Below, piece after piece: positions 1 through 10,984 of a stretch of DNA of 64,000 nt; positions within the stretch are counted from its first letter, which is position 1; the number at the start of each line of letters is the position of its first letter. Source of the DNA: Platanthera guangdongensis (taxonomy: Eukaryota > Streptophyta > Magnoliopsida > Asparagales > Orchidaceae); contig CM077158.1 in NCBI GenBank assembly GCA_039583875.1, positions 238,320,453-238,384,452 on the forward strand, in the 5' to 3' direction. The notes under the pieces are model-generated. The model was not told the origin of the DNA. It ran no database searches and was given only the letters and a program-made list of their open reading frames with translations. A program made the position numbers and the translations under genes.

Positions 1-1082
1 GAAATCCCAATCCAAGATGTGGGACTAATACAAATATAGAAAGAAGAGAGAAGAATGGGCCCCTAGATGGGCCCTAAAGTAGGCTTTTCTAACAAAAACA
101 GTTTGTGAAGCTCTATGTTTGAAATATTGCTCGTCTACACGAGATATCAAAAAGTGTTGTTAGTGATAGAGATGGGCATTTCAACTCCAAGGATTGGAGA
201 CTCGTACAAAAGAGTTTGGGAAATAAACTAAAATATAGCACAACGTTTCATCCACAGATCGACGGTCAGACAAAGAGGACCAATCACACTATGGAAAAAT
301 GTTAAGAATGTGCGAAATCAAGTTCGACAAGAACTGAGAGGATCAACTATACATGATCAAGTTTGTGTACAATAATATTTTTCAAGCAAGCATCAGGATA
401 GCACCATTTGAGGCCTTATATGAGAGACGGTCTCAGACTCCAATGTATTGGGTGGATATGGGTGACACTCGTTTGTTGAACAAATAGGAAGTATCTGAAG
501 CGTTTAGATTATTTAATTAGGACAATTCAAGAATGTTTGAAGATTGCCTAAAATCGGCAAGTTAAGTACTACAATGCGCATCACAAGAATGTTAAGTTTG
601 TTGTTTGGGATAAAGTGCACCTGAAAATCAAGCAGTTCAAAGGCATATCACGTATTCGTTGATTAAAGAAGTTGAGTCCAAGATTCTTGGCCCTTTTGAA
701 GTGCTCGAGTGGGTAGATGAGTGTGTGTATCATCTTGGCTTATCGAAAGAGCTCAGAGGGTCGTGCAATGTTTTCCATGTTTCATCCTTGCATATGGTCG
801 TAGTGCAGCCAAGCTAGTGTCGTGGTTGAGGCAATTTTAAAATTGATCGCAAAACATTTGGTGACCATTGTTCGCCTAATAAGGATAGAAGATATCGAGG
901 TGCAAAAATTGCAGAATAAGAGCATCTGTGTGGTAAAGGTCCATTGGGACAACTATAGGCACAACTAGCTCTCTTGGGAATGAGACCAACTTATGCACGT
1001 GGAACATCCTGAATTATTCTCAGAAATTCCTAGATTAATATGTCAAAATTTTGGGTCGAAATTTTCTTAAGGGGAGAATAAT
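1..1082 (+). pseudogene. Ty3/gypsy pol 3' remnant (integrase to chromodomain)
   Basis: This is the decayed 3' end of a gypsy polyprotein that enters from outside the window. Around 245-300 a broken frame reads like the integrase motif FHPQIDGQTKRTNHTME. Around 670-800 another reads LSPRFLGPFEVLE and later NVFHVSSLHM, the usual GPF/Y and post-integrase module of plant chromoviruses. At 890-1010 there are chromodomain-like words (VVKVHWDNY, EHPELF) just before the LTR. Frameshifts and stops are frequent and no open frame survives. The order integrase, GPF/Y, chromodomain, LTR suggests a Del/Tekay-type chromovirus; the lineage is inferred. Confidence 0.75.
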
Positions 1083-2843
1083 TGTAACTCCCAAATATCT
1101 AAAGAAGTAAAAAAAACTAGGAAATACCACTGCACGACAAGGGTTGTCGCAAGCAGTAGTGTTTTCCTCAGGTAGTAGCTTATATGCTACCACACGCCGT
1201 TAGGAGTTACCATGACACGGTAATTCCCAGGCGGATCTAGAATCTAGGATCCGAGTTCGTGGACATTTGAACCCCCTTAGAACTTGATCTGATGGACACG
1301 ATGTGCTTGCCCAAACCACTTAAATAGGCCTGAAAACCTAATATTAGATGATACACTTCTTTTTTTTCCAAACTTAGGTCAAAAGTAAGGGAGAGCTCTT
1401 TACAGGGTGTGAGGTTGAAGACGCTCTTGCCAGAGATCTAGCGGTTGGATCGACGAGCCGTCGTCAGAGTTGTTGTGCTAGAGCCGTTGTAGACGTTCTC
1501 CATCCAAGAAACTCAGAGATCTGTAGCTCTTAGGCGATTCTCTCAAGGTCATAACAACTCATTTCTCCTCGGATTTAGACATGTTCCTGTATTGCCTTTG
1601 ATTTCCCTTTCATAGATCTTGTGTGTAAAGCCAAATCGAGATATGTGACCCGATTTGGTAATGTTTTGTTAGATCTAGTTAAAGGTTTTTTGTAGAAAAC
1701 CTCTGGGGTGCCCTAGTGTCATTATGAGTTGTGGTCTTATGCCGGGGAAGGCTAGAATGGGCTGAAAGTTAGTTTGATTCAAGGATTTCTGAAACTACCG
1801 TATAGTACCACCGACGGTAGTGGTTAATGCCCAATGGCAGCTTTAATAACCTCAAGGGAAGGGCTTCCAGTGTTGTTGAGAGCACTGGAATGCACCGAAA
1901 TATGTTTGCGACCTTAAAGGTCATTTGTAGGGACGCTGAATCATAGAAATGGCTAGCTCATGGAGCTACCGCTCGATGGTAGTACTTTCTGCCTGGTGAT
2001 AGCTCCCATGTAACATAATCTGAATCTTATACACATAATTTTGAACCCAACAAAAGTACTTAGTTCTCACTTGTAGCTTAGGACTCGAGAGTTGGGACAG
2101 TCTCCCCTCTCATAGCTTTTGGATTGAGGTTGGAGGTTACTCGCCCTAACTCAAGGGTGGATAACCCTTGTAGTTGTTGACTCGGGAGTCCCTCCCATAG
2201 CAAAATTGATATGTATAGTACTGTAGTATGCAATAGATAGCTAAATTACACGTGGACTTTCTTTTTCTAGACTACTCTCTCTTTCGTGTCGTCACTTGCT
2301 TATATACTTGATGCATAATCATATTATGTGAGATACTAACTTGTAGTGTGTTCTAGCTTCCTTGGGGACCACGAGTCTGCCGGAGGAGTATCTTTATTAC
2401 CTAGCTTTGGTCGATTGTAGTTGACTTTCTTTGCACACCATGTTTTGTGATTGTTGCAGGGAGCTGGAAGGAGACAGTGTTGCGTTAGGGTTTGTGAGCA
2501 GTTCAAGTTCTCTTATTTTAGCGAGTGGTTCAAGTTCTCTTATTTTAGTTGAGTACATGCAGGTCTGTGGGCCTTTTTTGGGCGGTTGTACCCTTGCTTT
2601 ATTTTCAAGTCCGTTGAACACTTTTGGAGAGCTTGTAGGCCTTAAAGCTAAGACTTATCTTACTGTATTAGTAGTGAACATTCCCTTCTTACTTCTTATA
2701 TTTGATACTTATTCGCTGTGTTTTAGTCTCTAATTCTTTTGTGTTTGTCTTTTATATCATTTTTGGATAGCCAATCGGTGATGATTCTCTATAGTGGGCC
2801 CCGACCGAACCCATGTCATGAGATACTTGCAAGGGGTGTTACA
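1083..2843 (+). repeat. 3' LTR of the chromovirus-like element
   Basis: The LTR starts TGTAACTCCC directly after the polypurine-like AAGGGGAGAATAAT and ends GGGGTGTTACA, which are the standard LTR ends of this lineage (TGTAACACCC...TGTTACA). The length is 1761 bp. The upstream partner lies outside the window, so the target duplication cannot be tested. Open frames inside it (for example 2431-2733) are chance. Confidence 0.75.
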
Positions 2844-2856
2844 CTTATATATATAT

Positions 2857-2899
<43 letters not shown>
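2844..2899. repeat. (TA)n microsatellite
   Basis: About 55 bp of nearly pure TA repeat directly follow the LTR end. Confidence 0.9.
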
Positions 2900-2903
<4 letters not shown>

Positions 2904-2988
2904 ACCACAATCATAGCAGTCCAAGCCCATTGTATCACAATCTTGAATACATGTCTGATGAGATAAGACATCTATGATTGTGGTTTTC
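2900..2988. repeat. Short inverted repeat (hairpin)
   Basis: GAAAACCACAATCATAG at 2900-2916 returns as its exact complement at 2972-2988, enclosing 55 bp. A smaller stem ATGTCT/AGACAT (2951-2956 and 2966-2971) lies inside. It could be a tiny foldback element or a transcribable hairpin. No duplication flanks it clearly. Confidence 0.6.
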
Positions 2989-3504
2989 TGAGCTTAGAGT
3001 GAAAACTAGTTTTCTCTCTAAAATTTTCATGTGTGTGTGTGTGTGTGTCTATATATTGTTGTTAGTCTCTTAGCATTCCCATAGATCAGAAGAATCAGAC
3101 CGTCTTAGCTCGAGAGTGAGTCAAGTGCACAAATAGTCTAAGAGAACCAACAATAGAAAAATGAGATGTTTTACGTGAAAAAACATGAAAGGGAAAAAAT
3201 CACGGGACCAAACATAGTTCTGACAATATCCACTAGTTGTCTGTTACAGGAGTTAAAGTTTTTAGGAGAGTGACATGTCACCACTCTCTTTTACAAGTAG
3301 AGGAAAAAACAAAAGTCTTGAGTTGTGCTCGTGGGAGCAATCTCTGGAGCAGAACCGTCGCAAGTGAGCAGAAGGGGATGAACAGAGAGTGAAGTTTTGG
3401 CTGAAAATAAACCTCAGAGCTCTCTGTTCATCTTTTTTCTCGTCCATTCAAAAGAAGGTCTATAAGCCTTTTTTATAGTTTTTTGTTTGTGTGGTGTGTG
3501 TGGG

Positions 3505-3505
<1 letters not shown>
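2989..3505. other. Non-coding stretch, no gene seen
   Basis: Mixed AT-rich sequence with a short GT microsatellite (about 3032-3047). No domain or repeat boundary was recognised. Confidence 0.5.
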
Positions 3506-3552
<47 letters not shown>

Positions 3553-3573
3553 GGGGGGGGGGGGGGGGGTGGG

Positions 3574-3622
<49 letters not shown>

Positions 3623-3626
3623 GGGG
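3506..3626 (+). repeat. Long interrupted poly-G tract
   Basis: About 121 bp that are nearly all G, interrupted by T at 3552, 3570 and 3622 and C at 3574. Reading frames through it (poly-Gly or poly-Pro) are not genes. The + strand has high potential for G-quadruplexes. The exact length in an assembly is doubtful. Confidence 0.9.
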
Positions 3627-4910
3627 TGCTGCCATTTGTGCTCTTCTGGTTGCCGAATAGAATTGCACAATTTCGGCCACTTGGATCACCAATTTTTCAA
3701 AATTTCAACACAACGAATGCCCCCCTGGGCGGCCAACAATGACCCTCGGGCGGCACGGGGAACTCGGACAGCCTGGGCAGGCTCACCGACGAGATTGTGG
3801 CGGCGTCAATGAGGGCGCACGAGGGAGCGCGGACTTGCGCACAGGCACGCTGCATGCGCAGGAGTGGCCTGTTTTGCGTGTAGGCGCAGATTGCGTGCTC
3901 GTGTTCCCCGCACGTTCTAGCATCCATTTGAGTGATCAAACGGAAACAGAATTGTGCAAAAAGTGACAAATTGGTCTGGGTTGCAGGGCAGAAACTTCAG
4001 TTTAATAATTTGAATTTTTAGGGAAACCCTAATTTCAATATTATTTAGCAAATGTAATGACAATGAAGCATGTAGAATTGTTAGTGGATATGAGGATTAA
4101 TATAGACATGTGGTAGCCAGTCAACACAAACTTCCTACTTTTGAATTATAATTCATCCATTCTGCAAGTGGGGATGCAAGAAATTGAACACCAATCATCA
4201 CCTCCCAAGGGGCCATTTTGACAGCTCCATGACTCTTTTTATTATTACTATATATTTTTAACTTAATTATAACTTATAAAGTAGAATTTTGGCTCTAGCT
4301 ACCTTTGTGATTGTTGCATATAAATCATATATTAATATGTAGGATCTAAGAATTGAATCATACTCGATCCACGTTATTTGGTTCGGATCTGGATCGAAGT
4401 TTTACATATACGGATTCGTTATGGTTCAAAAATGGAAACAAACTTAAATGATTCAATTCCTACCATAGAATTGATCTGAAACGGCTTGAGTCGCACCCCA
4501 CTACATATCCAACCGGCTGCTAAAGCAATCCTTAACCTCGAGTACACGATGTTGTCGCAGATGGTCTGCCCCAAAAGGGCCTACTCCTCGGGTAGACAGA
4601 CTTAATGTTTATAAGCACGGCGAGACATTTATGTTTCATAATTTACTGACAAATAGCAAAAGGTGTGCACCGATCTTGAGTGTGTAATACTGTAGCCATC
4701 GCAAGTGTTTTTGGTGCACCAGTTCGACAACCGCGACAATATTCTTGTCCTCGAATATTGCCCTATATTTGAAATGGGTCACTGGATCTTTCTATTCTCA
4801 TACTAGCCCCACACTTTATGCTTTATGTTTGAAACAAATCCCACCAACAAATCCCTAAAATTAGAATGGAAAGGACACTTGAGGTATTAGAAAAAAAAAG
4901 ACTTATCTTA
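3627..4910. other. Non-coding stretch, no gene seen
   Basis: A moderately GC-rich part (3720-3960) with overlapping short frames on both strands, none with a recognisable domain, followed by AT-rich DNA. No terminal repeats were found. Confidence 0.45.
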
Positions 4911-4915
4911 TTTGC

Positions 4916-5090
4916 TGTTAATGTATATTTGGACAAATAACGGGTTCGGAGGCATAACGGGTCAGTTCGGACACGTGTAGATCTGATACCCGTAGAAATT
5001 CCTTGGGTTTGCCTATTTATACCCGCCTAGGGGCAACGGGTAGGGGATTCCACTTTGATCCCCATCCGGATGCTTCGAGCAACTTCCACA
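4916..5090 (+). repeat. 5' LTR of the deleted copia element
   Basis: 175 bp, beginning TGTTAATGTATA and ending AACTTCCACA. It differs from the other LTR by a handful of changes. It contains a TATA-like TATTTATACCC segment. Confidence 0.88.
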
Positions 5091-5100
5091 TTCTCGAAGC

Positions 5101-5505
5101 ATGTATTGCACTGTAGCCTGGAAGTCCAAGAGGCAATCATGCATTGCACTGTCTTCTATGGAATCCGAACTCTATGCTCTAGCTTTGGCGCTGGGAGGAG
5201 AAGAAGCAGAGTGGATAAGAGATTTGATGATGGACATTCCACTGTCAAGCCTGAAGTTGAGTTCTGTTGCAGTTTACTGCGACAATCAAGCTACTAAAAC
5301 GATTGCTCGAACACGTTGTTCAATAGCAAAAGAAGGCAGCTACGGATGAACAAGCCTGGTTGACCTCCCTTACGAGTCAAGGGATTGTGAACCTCGTTGA
5401 TGTGAGGTCAAAAGATAATGTTGCAGACGGCTTAACAAAGGGCTTAAATAGAGTTCTCACCATTAAAACATCGGGGCAGATGAGATTAAAATTCATAGAA
5501 ATATG
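5101..5505 (+). pseudogene. copia RNase H remnant
   Basis: This is the last part of a copia polyprotein. Recognisable words in order are WKSKRQSCIALSSMESELYA (RNase H core), EAEWIRDLMMDIP, YCDNQATK and, after a frameshift near 5340, NVADGLTKGL (the usual VADILTK-type C-terminal motif). Copia RNase H normally follows reverse transcriptase, which is absent here. From 5506 to the 3' LTR there is about 800 bp of non-coding DNA ending in the purine-rich AGGAGGAGAT tract expected before a 3' LTR. Confidence 0.85.
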
Positions 5506-6311
5506 AAACTTCCTCCTATGTTATGTTTTTCATAGTAAGAACCTATAGTCGCAACATTCAAGCATCTAATAACAGACTGAAAACCCAAAATAATTTCTTG
5601 ATGAAGGCCCAAGATCGTTAGATACTAGTCATTCCACACTGATGACTTAACATCTTTCTCGTTGTAAGCTGATTTGAGAATTATTTAACTGGGAACAGAA
5701 AGTCATTGTATGTGTTTAATCTAACATTAGTGATCATAGCACATTATTCCACATTTGATAATGTTGCAAAGACGGTGTGCCAAATCATATGATGAGGTAC
5801 ATAGTGGTCACTAATACGTAAGATAACAACGTTTGATTTATTAAAATCAAAACTTGACTGGTCCTAACTAGACTGGATAGAGATGCTGACAGTGTTACTT
5901 CACTACTGCTACAAGTGCTAAGCTCATTTAGGTAGATCTAGTTTATTTTGATACGTCACTGCATATGTTTATGAATTCATAGAGTCTGACTCATGAAATT
6001 CCTTGCAGACACTGGTGAAGATGGAGGAGAGAAAGTAGATTTTGACATAGATGATGATGATCTACTCTCTGAGTAGAATTGTTACACGTTTATCTATATT
6101 ATTTTTTATTTTCCAGACTTATTTGATATGGAGTAGCACATTTATATTTTTTATGATGTATTATGTTATTGTGTTAAAACTCATGTTTGTGTTTTTCTTT
6201 AAAACTGTGCTAACTCTTATGAAATGTGTAAAGTCGGAAACTTATTCTGATATTCCCCACTTTCTGCACTCCGAAACGTACACGTTATTTGTCACAAATA
6301 TAGGAGGAGAT

Positions 6312-6489
6312 TGTTAATGTATATTATTTGACGAATAACGGGTTCAGAGGCATAACGGGTCAGTTCGGACACGTGTAGATCTGATACCCGTAGAAACTCC
6401 TTGGGTTTGCCTATTTATACCCGCCTAGGGGGCAACGGGTAGGGGATTCCACTTTGATCCCCATCCGGATGCTTCAAGCAACTTCCACA
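6312..6489 (+). repeat. 3' LTR of the deleted copia element
   Basis: 178 bp, TGTTAATGTATAT...AACTTCCACA, followed by TTTGC, the same five bases that precede the 5' LTR. Confidence 0.88.
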
Positions 6490-6716
6490 TTTGCAACATG
6501 CATACATTCAAAGAGATGAAGACTCTCTTTGAATAAGCTATATTTATGTTATCATTGTTGTTTTAGAGGCGTTTAGTTTTGTAATCCTGAGAAAAGTTCT
6601 TGTGCCAAAAAGTGTTAGCGTTTTTATGGGTTTTTTTTGGGAAAACTACAATAAACTCTATTACATACATAAAAGCTGAAAAGAATATATTTTTGAATTT
6701 TAATGCTTCTAATTTA

Positions 6717-6919
6717 GGTTGCATTTGGCACGGCTTATCGCAACTTATTTACTTCGGTGAGGTTGGACAAAAACGTCATTGTCATAGAATGTATGTTTGG
6801 TATCACAAATGTTACAAAAAAGGAACTAGTTTGAGGCATAAGATTTTGGTATGACAATGACATTTTTGTCCAACATCACCAGAGTAAATAAGTTGCGATA
6901 AGCTGCGTCAAACGCAACC
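6717..6919. mobile_element. Tourist-like MITE, 203 bp
   Basis: The ends are GGTTGCATTTGGC and, inverted, GGTTGCGTTTGAC. The terminal inverted repeats stay paired for about 70 bp (both arms read CTTATCGCAACTTATTTAC and GTTGGACAAAAA). TTA flanks both ends (6714-6716 and 6920-6922), the usual PIF/Harbinger-Tourist duplication. It has no coding capacity. A relative lies at 44313-44513. Confidence 0.85.
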
Positions 6920-6922
6920 TTA

Positions 6923-7514
6923 GTATATTCACATCTTTTTTCTATATTCCTGCTACTTTTCTTACCATAGCTTTTCTAAGAGCTCGAATTCCACCGTTGT
7001 TTTTCCTACCACCACAATGGTCCCAAACATGAATAAAGTTTCTCACAAATTCAATCACCCATGCAATTATTGAGAATTGCGACCCTCCATTCATACTTTT
7101 GTTTATCATACATTGGGGAAAGAGAAGAGGAGCCTTGGCGCACTAGTTAAGGTGTTGTCTCTTGCAAAAAGGGCAGGGTAAGGTTTGCCTATAATTCACA
7201 CTTATGATAGACCCTTCCCCGAACCCTCGCTGCATGGGAATGCTAAAAAGCGGGATGTCACGTTCCTCTTTATTCAAATAATAACGAGTAAAAAAGCAAA
7301 TTTTACATAGTCGGGATTCTTACCATAAATATCTCTTGAAAAAAGGATGCAACCAGTGACTACTATCAACGTGACATTAGAGAAATATTATGGCGCGCCG
7401 AACATTTTTTGATGAAAATTTGGCCGCATTGAAATACAATCATAGTTATTGATATACAATCATATTTCAATATTTTTTGCAGGAATCAACGGTCTAATTC
7501 CCTGAAAATCCGAG
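6923..7514. other. AT-rich spacer, no gene seen
   Basis: Low-complexity AT-rich DNA between the MITE and the next copia remnant. No frame with a known domain. Confidence 0.5.
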
Positions 7515-7519
7515 GTCCT

Positions 7520-7608
7520 TGTTAAATGACGTTAAAAGGGCAGTTAAGTCATTCTCTGATATTATTGTAATTTCAAATAGTTTTTTTGAATTCATTATGA
7601 GTTAGTTA
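7520..7608 (+). repeat. Truncated 5' LTR
   Basis: The first 89 bp match the 3' LTR closely (TGTTAAATGACGTTAAAAGG), then the sequence jumps to reverse transcriptase after GAGTTAGTTA. Confidence 0.87.
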
Positions 7609-7609
7609 G

Positions 7610-8593
7610 AGGTTCATGACAGTGTTAGTATACGTTGATGACATTGTGTTGCTGCAACAACTCAATCGGATATAAAAGTTCTGACCCATACGTTACATAG
7701 ACAATTCGAACTTAAAAAATTTGGGAGCCTCTCTATTTTCTAGGATTGGAAATACAGAGAGATGTCAATGGCTTATTTCTTCATCAACAGAAATACGCTC
7801 AAGACATTCTAACAAATGCAGGTTTAATTGATGCTAAATCAAGCATAATACCCATTGAGCAGAACCACCATCTTTCTGATACTGATGGGGAATTGCTGCT
7901 CGATCCAACTATTTACCGCAGGATTACAGGACGCTTATTCTATCTTATTGTGTCCATGCCAGATTTGGCCTACTCCGGCCATATTTTGAGTCAATTCATG
8001 AACTCACCCCGACAACCTCATCTCCACATGTCATATAAAGTACTTCGTTATGTTAAAGGTACTCTCAGACAAGGACTTTATTTTTCAGCTAACTCCAGTT
8101 TACAACTTTCAGCATATTGTGATTTTGATCGGGCCTCCTGTCCGAAGACAAGGCGATCTATCGTTGGCTTTTGTGTTTTCTTGGGTAATTCTCTCATATC
8201 TTGGCGATCAAATTAAAGAGGCAACCGACTTTATCTAAATCTACCGCTGAGTCAGAATACAGAGCAATGACTTCAGTATGTTGTGAACTGAGTTGGCTTA
8301 TTAACCTGTTATCAAATTTGCAACTCAAAGACCTCACACCAGTTCCTTTAACTTGCGACAATCAAGCTGCCCTTCACATAGCATCAAACCCAGTCTATCA
8401 TGAACGGACAAAACATATCGAAATAGATTGCCACCTTGTCTGTGAAAAGCTTGCTTTAGGAGTCATCACTACTCATTACATCCCTACCAACCATCATGTA
8501 ACTGATGTCTTTACTAAGGCTTTGGGCCACTCTCATTTTGAATTTCTGTTAAGCAAGTTAGGCATTTGTAATAGCTTACAAATTCCAACTTGA
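7610..8593 (+). pseudogene. copia reverse transcriptase and RNase H remnant
   Basis: Starting directly at the LTR fusion, the frame reads VLVYVDDIVLL (the YVDD catalytic box), then FELKKFG, LEIQRDVNGLFLHQQKYAQD, ITGRLFYLIVSMPDLAY and LISWRS. After a frameshift near 8210 comes the RNase H end: STAESEYRAM, TCDNQAALHIASNPVYHERT, KHIEIDCH and VTDVFTKALG, stopping about 7 bp before the 3' LTR. Order and wording are those of Ty1/copia. One frameshift and several stops show that it is dead. Confidence 0.88.
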
Positions 8594-8600
8594 GGGGGGA

Positions 8601-8849
8601 TGTTAAATGACGTTAAAAGGGCAGTTTAGTCATTCTCTGGTATTATTGTAATTTTGAATAGTTTTTTTGAATTCATTGTGAGTTAGTTATCTCTCTTCTT
8701 CTCGGGCCCTATTTCCTATATATATACAAGATCTTTTTCTTCATTTAACAGTTTAGCTTTCTAGATCCATTTTTAATGAGAAAAATTTTGTCCCCAAAGT
8801 TCTCTGTACATTGATATTTGATTTCGATTAATCTGCCTGAGTTTTAACA
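8601..8849 (+). repeat. 3' LTR of the second deleted copia element
   Basis: 249 bp, TGTTAAATGACG...GAGTTTTAACA, preceded by the purine tract TTGAGGGGGGA and followed by GTCCT. It contains CCTATATATATAC, a TATA-like box. Confidence 0.87.
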
Positions 8850-9019
8850 GTCCTTTCCACCAAATTGCCGGTTATAAATACACCCTTCTTTTTCACAAAC
8901 AGCACCTCGACTTCGAGTGCAACCGTCCATCAAATGCTCTACATAAACCCAAAGGGAGAGTTCATTTATCACCAACAACTACCAAGCAAGCTCGGTAAAC
9001 TCCCCCGTGCTTGCATTTA

Positions 9020-9492
9020 GGGTCTGTTTGGCGCAGCTCTGGCGGCTGGAGAATCTCTATTCCAGCCGCCATAGCTGTTTTATCTGTGTTTGGTACAACT
9101 CCTTATGAATAGCTTTTCGTAAATCTGGAGCTGTTTTGTAGCTTTTCGGAAATCCCCCTCCCCACAGCTTCTGCTCCCGCAAAATAGCTTTCTCTCTCAC
9201 ATGTTTTGAAAATCTACCGCCCCTACCCGCCCCGACTTTTCCAATTCTTCTTGCAACTCGTGGGAGCCGACGGTCTCGCCGGAGCTGACACATCTCGTCG
9301 GAGCCGACCGGGTTTCTTTTTGCACTCCCGCCCTCCCTCCTCCCGCTCTCGCTCTATTTCTTCAAAGCGCACTTCTGCACAGAACACCCAAACACTCTGC
9401 AGCTTTTCAAAACTGCTCCCCAGAGATCTATTTAAAACAGTTCTATCCGGACAGCAGCTTTTCAATCCGCCAGAGCTGTCCCAAACAGAACC
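9020..9492. mobile_element. Tourist-like non-autonomous element, 473 bp
   Basis: The left end GGGTCTGTTTGGCGCAGCTC and the right end read inverted (GGTTCTGTTTGGGACAGCTC) match for about 26 bp. TTA is duplicated outside (9017-9019 and 9493-9495). The GC-rich interior has no meaningful frame. The family is inferred from the ends and the TTA target. Confidence 0.8.
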
Positions 9493-9495
9493 TTA

Positions 9496-10638
9496 GTTTC
9501 TTAATACACGTAGCTAAACTGAGATCATGCTCTTATGTAGGATTCAAGCCACCGCCTTTAATTAATATTAAAAACTAACTAGTTTTTTTTTGTAATTAGG
9601 GTGATGCTTAAATTAAATAACAATAATAATGCCGAGTTGAATATTGACATTATGACCAAAGGGTCCCTTCTAGAGTTAACCTTTTTGGGCACCCCCATGG
9701 TCGCTTGATTGCTCGGGGTCGCGTTACAGGGTGAGCTCTTTCAAACAGATTCACAAATTTTCGATTGACCACGATAGCTCAATCACGATTCTGCGGTTCA
9801 TGGGGTTAGTGACTCCGTCCGCAAATAGACCTAAGTAAGTGATTGAATTAGTGTAAGATCTCATGAGCTCATGAGAATACAATGACGCTTCTTTTGGGGA
9901 GCTCATGAGCTCCTAGTAATTGGAGTTTTCATGGGTTCCTACAATGACTCATGAGCTTTTTAGAAGTTGCAACAAAATAAAAATCCAATTTTGATAACAA
10001 ACAATAGCCTCACATGAATGAGATTTTGGGAATTCTACAACACTATTGCTTCACAACATATTTAAAAGGACAAAAAAAGCGGGACTTTTGGATACCCTCA
10101 CATTCTTGAGCAAGAACTTACAATATATTGTTTTAGTTAGAAATCCATTATGATTAATATAGGAATTCCTTAATTAAGGTTCGGTTCATGCGGTCGTAAC
10201 CGCTTGACTGGTGAAAATAAGTCCTCTCAAACTTAAGGCTCAGTTCATGTGATTGTAAACGCTAAACCAGTGAAAACAAGTCCTCCCAAACTGAGCCTAG
10301 AACTCTTGTAGTGGGTAAAGGTTTATAACAAGTGGCTGCTGATATTTCCAACGGAGCAACCCCCAAATCGATATTTGCAGGCTCAATGGGCAGCCCGATT
10401 TTCTTTAACTTTTTTCTCCTACAAAGATTGAAACAAAATCTAAATTTTATCTTTCAAACAATTTTTTGAAAATTAAAATGCGAATTGGAAAATCTTGAAT
10501 TGGTTTTAGTGATACTAGATTGATAAATAATACTTTTGCCCCCTGCAAGACCGCAACTATTTTGTGTTCTCTCTTCATGCTTGATTCACCAGTTGAAAAC
10601 CTCCTTCCGGCGGCGTTTGCCCAAAAATATAAGCTGAT
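9496..10638. other. Spacer with short palindromes, no gene seen
   Basis: Contains clusters of the palindrome CTCATGAG (about 9860-9955). Around 10180-10300 there are two diverged copies of a motif beginning GGTTCGGTTCATGCGGTCGT; a third copy lies near 11090. These may be parts of an old MITE whose ends I could not fix. Confidence 0.4.
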
Positions 10639-10984
10639 TGTTAACCGCAACCCGTAATTGGCTAGTCGCCCAAACAAAATAGAGCAATTTCAGGAAAAGT
10701 GTTCAACACGAAAGTTGTAGATATCGACGAGATCTACAACTTTCGTGTTGAACAATTTCCTGAAAATGTACAAGACGTATCAAAAGGCGCAAAAACTGAG
10801 CATATTTCCAAAATACGTCCATGTATTTTTAGGAAAAGTGATCAACACGAAAGTTGTAGATCTCGTCAATATACAACTTTCGTGTTGAACACTTTTCCTG
10901 ATATTGCATTTACAAGACGTATAAAGACGCGAAAATTTGGAAAATTTTGGGGTGCGACTAACAAAATAACGGGTTGCGGTTAAC
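10639..10984. repeat. Foldback enclosing two long hairpins
   Basis: Outer arms: TTGTTAACCGCAACCCG (10639 onward) pairs with CGGGTTGCGGTTAACAA ending near 10985, and the pairing continues through GACTAGC-like sequence. Inside are two near-perfect palindromes, 10691-10762 and 10831-10899. Each is built of AAAGTTGTAGAT and its complement ATCTACAACTTT with CAACACG extensions. Each palindrome is followed by a related ACAAGACGTAT...CGCAAAA segment, so the hairpin unit looks duplicated. No transposase is present and the family was not assigned. Confidence 0.7.

Larger units (their letters stand above)
4916..6489 (+). mobile_element. Internally deleted Ty1/copia element with intact ends
   Basis: Two nearly identical short LTRs (4916-5090 and 6312-6489) enclose only 1.2 kb. 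The 5-bp target duplication TTTGC is perfect (4911-4915 and 6490-6494). The first LTR is followed at once by the end of pol (RNase H); the primer-binding site, gag, protease, integrase and reverse transcriptase are all missing. The element could only have moved with proteins supplied by a relative, unless the deletion came after insertion. Confidence 0.88.
7520..8849 (+). mobile_element. Second internally deleted Ty1/copia element (Ale-like)
   Basis: A truncated 5' LTR (7520-7608) is fused to the reverse transcriptase active-site region, followed by RNase H, a purine tract and a complete 3' LTR (8601-8849). GTCCT flanks both ends (7515-7519 and 8850-8854). Everything from the last part of the 5' LTR to the middle of reverse transcriptase has been lost. 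Because 5' LTR bases are missing too, the deletion happened after insertion. The Ale-like label rests on the short LTR and RNase H wording. Confidence 0.87.

Noticed and set aside
2431..2733. 100-codon frame in the first LTR
   Set aside because: No domain, located in an LTR, overlapped by a frame on the other strand.
3414..3812. Overlapping frames with long poly-Gly or poly-Pro runs
   Set aside because: They are translations of the G tract on both strands and carry no real protein signal.
9860..9955. Repeated CTCATGAG palindromes as a regulatory cluster
   Set aside because: Only a few copies at irregular spacing, in unannotated AT-rich DNA; chance or decayed repeat is as likely.
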